Position numbers and translations under genes: made by a program
IMG/VR virus record: IMGVR_UViG_3300023179_000572
Coordinates: 1-21,718 of that record
DNA: 21,718 nt
Direction: 5' to 3' (one strand)
From: a virus
Part shown: in pieces, positions 21,092 to 21,718 of the stretch
Numbering within the stretch: the first letter of the stretch is position 1
Layout: each line of letters opens with the position of its first letter
Notes under the pieces: model-generated
What the model was told of the DNA's origin: nothing
The model's input: only the letters and a program-made list of their open reading frames with translations
Database searches by the model: none

Positions 21092-21718
21092 ATGCCTCGC
21101 AAGTCTGCTGTGAACGACGCCCAAATGATTGAGTCCATTAAAGAACTGTATGGTTCAGAAGTCACCACTGGTGACCTCAAGGGTTTCTGTGCTTCTCGTG
21201 GTCTGAACTATCAGACCGTAACCCGCCGCTTGGAACAATATAAGACTTCTCGTGGTCGTTGGAATCTTGAAGTTACCCAACAAAAAGTAGAAGAAATCGA
21301 ACGTACTTTTCAAGCTCCTGCTGTGATTCCTCCTGTAGAACAAACACTGATTCCTGAAAAAGATGATACCTTCGTCAAGTTTGGTAACTTTAACGATATT
21401 AAAAAAATTATTTCTTCCAATCTTTTTTATCCGACGTTCATTACGGGTCTTTCGGGTAATGGTAAAACGTTTAGTGTGGAGCAAGCGTGTGCTCAACTTG
21501 GCCGTGAACTGATTCGTGTTAACATCACGATTGAGACTGATGAGGATGATTTGATCGGTGGTTTCCGTTTGGTGAATGGTGAAACTGCCTGGCACAATGG
21601 TCCTGTGATTGAAGCACTGAAGCGTGGTGCAATTTTACTTTTGGATGAGATTGACCTTGCCTCCAATAAGATTCTGTGTCTTCAATCTGTTCTGGAAGGC
21701 AAGGGTGTTTTCTTGAAA
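21092..21718 (+). CDS. cobS: CobS-like AAA+ ATPase (MoxR type), 3' end outside the window
   Basis: The first 209 residues of a AAA+ ATPase. The N-terminal 60 residues (KGFCASRGLNYQTVTRRLEQY) look like a small helical domain. The ATPase core shows Walker A GLSGNGKT (119-126), a presensor segment TDEDDLIGGFRLVNGETAWHNGPVIEALKRGA and Walker B LLLDEID (183-188 core). The segment after Walker A is typical of MoxR/CobS enzymes. T4-like cyanophages often carry a gene annotated cobS, named for the cobaltochelatase subunit in cobalamin synthesis. Together with the preceding VWA protein it forms a MoxR-VWA pair. Whether it acts in cobalt insertion or remodels another target is not shown here. It has its own sigma-70 promoter. 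Confidence 0.88.
   Translation, partial: MPRKSAVNDAQMIESIKELYGSEVTTGDLKGFCASRGLNYQTVTRRLEQYKTSRGRWNLEVTQQKVEEIERTFQAPAVIPPVEQTLIPEKDDTFVKFGNFNDIKKIISSNLFYPTFITGLSGNGKTFSVEQACAQLGRELIRVNITIETDEDDLIGGFRLVNGETAWHNGPVIEALKRGAILLLDEIDLASNKILCLQSVLEGKGVFLK

Noticed and set aside
21155-21595. Reverse-strand 146-codon ORF
   Set aside because: It overlaps the cobS-like gene, which has clear Walker A and B motifs in the + frame.

Overview
The window is a stretch of a T4-like myovirus that infects marine picocyanobacteria (a Synechococcus or Prochlorococcus cyanomyovirus). The reasons are an AT-rich sequence, every recognisable gene on the + strand, tight gene packing with ATGA and TAATG overlaps, the T4 core gene order 17-18-19-20-67-21-22-23-3-uvsY-uvsW-55-47-46, and cyanophage hallmarks (a DUF3110-like gene between 47 and 46, and a CobS-type AAA+ gene beside a VWA/CobT-like gene). 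The species cannot be fixed from the sequence alone.

Bases 1-10883 are the late virion cassette. They hold the tail of an unidentified gene, large terminase gp17, a small CxxC/CxxC zinc-ribbon protein, tail sheath gp18, tail tube gp19, portal gp20, prohead core gp67, an unknown beta-rich protein in the place of T4 gene 68, prohead protease gp21, scaffold gp22 with an expanded Glu/Asp repeat, and major capsid gp23. T4-type late promoter octamers (TATAAATA and near matches) precede 18, 67, 22, 23 and the gene after 23. A strong terminator closes gene 23.

Bases 10931-17873 start with a small RlpA-like double-psi beta-barrel protein whose N-terminus looks like a T4 capsid-targeting sequence. Then come gp3-like tail completion protein, UvsY, UvsW, an unknown Sm-like small protein, late sigma factor gp55 behind a sigma-70-type promoter, and the SbcCD-like pair gp47/gp46 with a DUF3110-like protein wedged between them.

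Bases 17874-21718 are more accessory. They hold a tiny basic ORF ending in a terminator, a late gene for a putative internal head protein (second capsid-targeting-like N-terminus plus a hydrophobic/acidic module), a CobT-like protein that combines an HExxH metallopeptidase motif with a C-terminal VWA domain, and the start of its likely AAA+ partner CobS. Three gene boundaries here repeat one layout: stop codon, then a 19-nt motif related to CCACTTCTCAAACTGGCAC, then a terminator and/or promoter signals.

Together the genes build and fill the head (17, 20-23, 67), make the tail (18, 19, 3), run recombination-dependent replication (uvsY, uvsW, 46, 47), switch on late transcription (55), and probably modify the host (CobS/CobT-like pair, and head-packaged proteins). 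The most unusual candidates are the two putative capsid-targeted internal proteins, the boundary motif, and perfect hairpins inside the head and tail genes.
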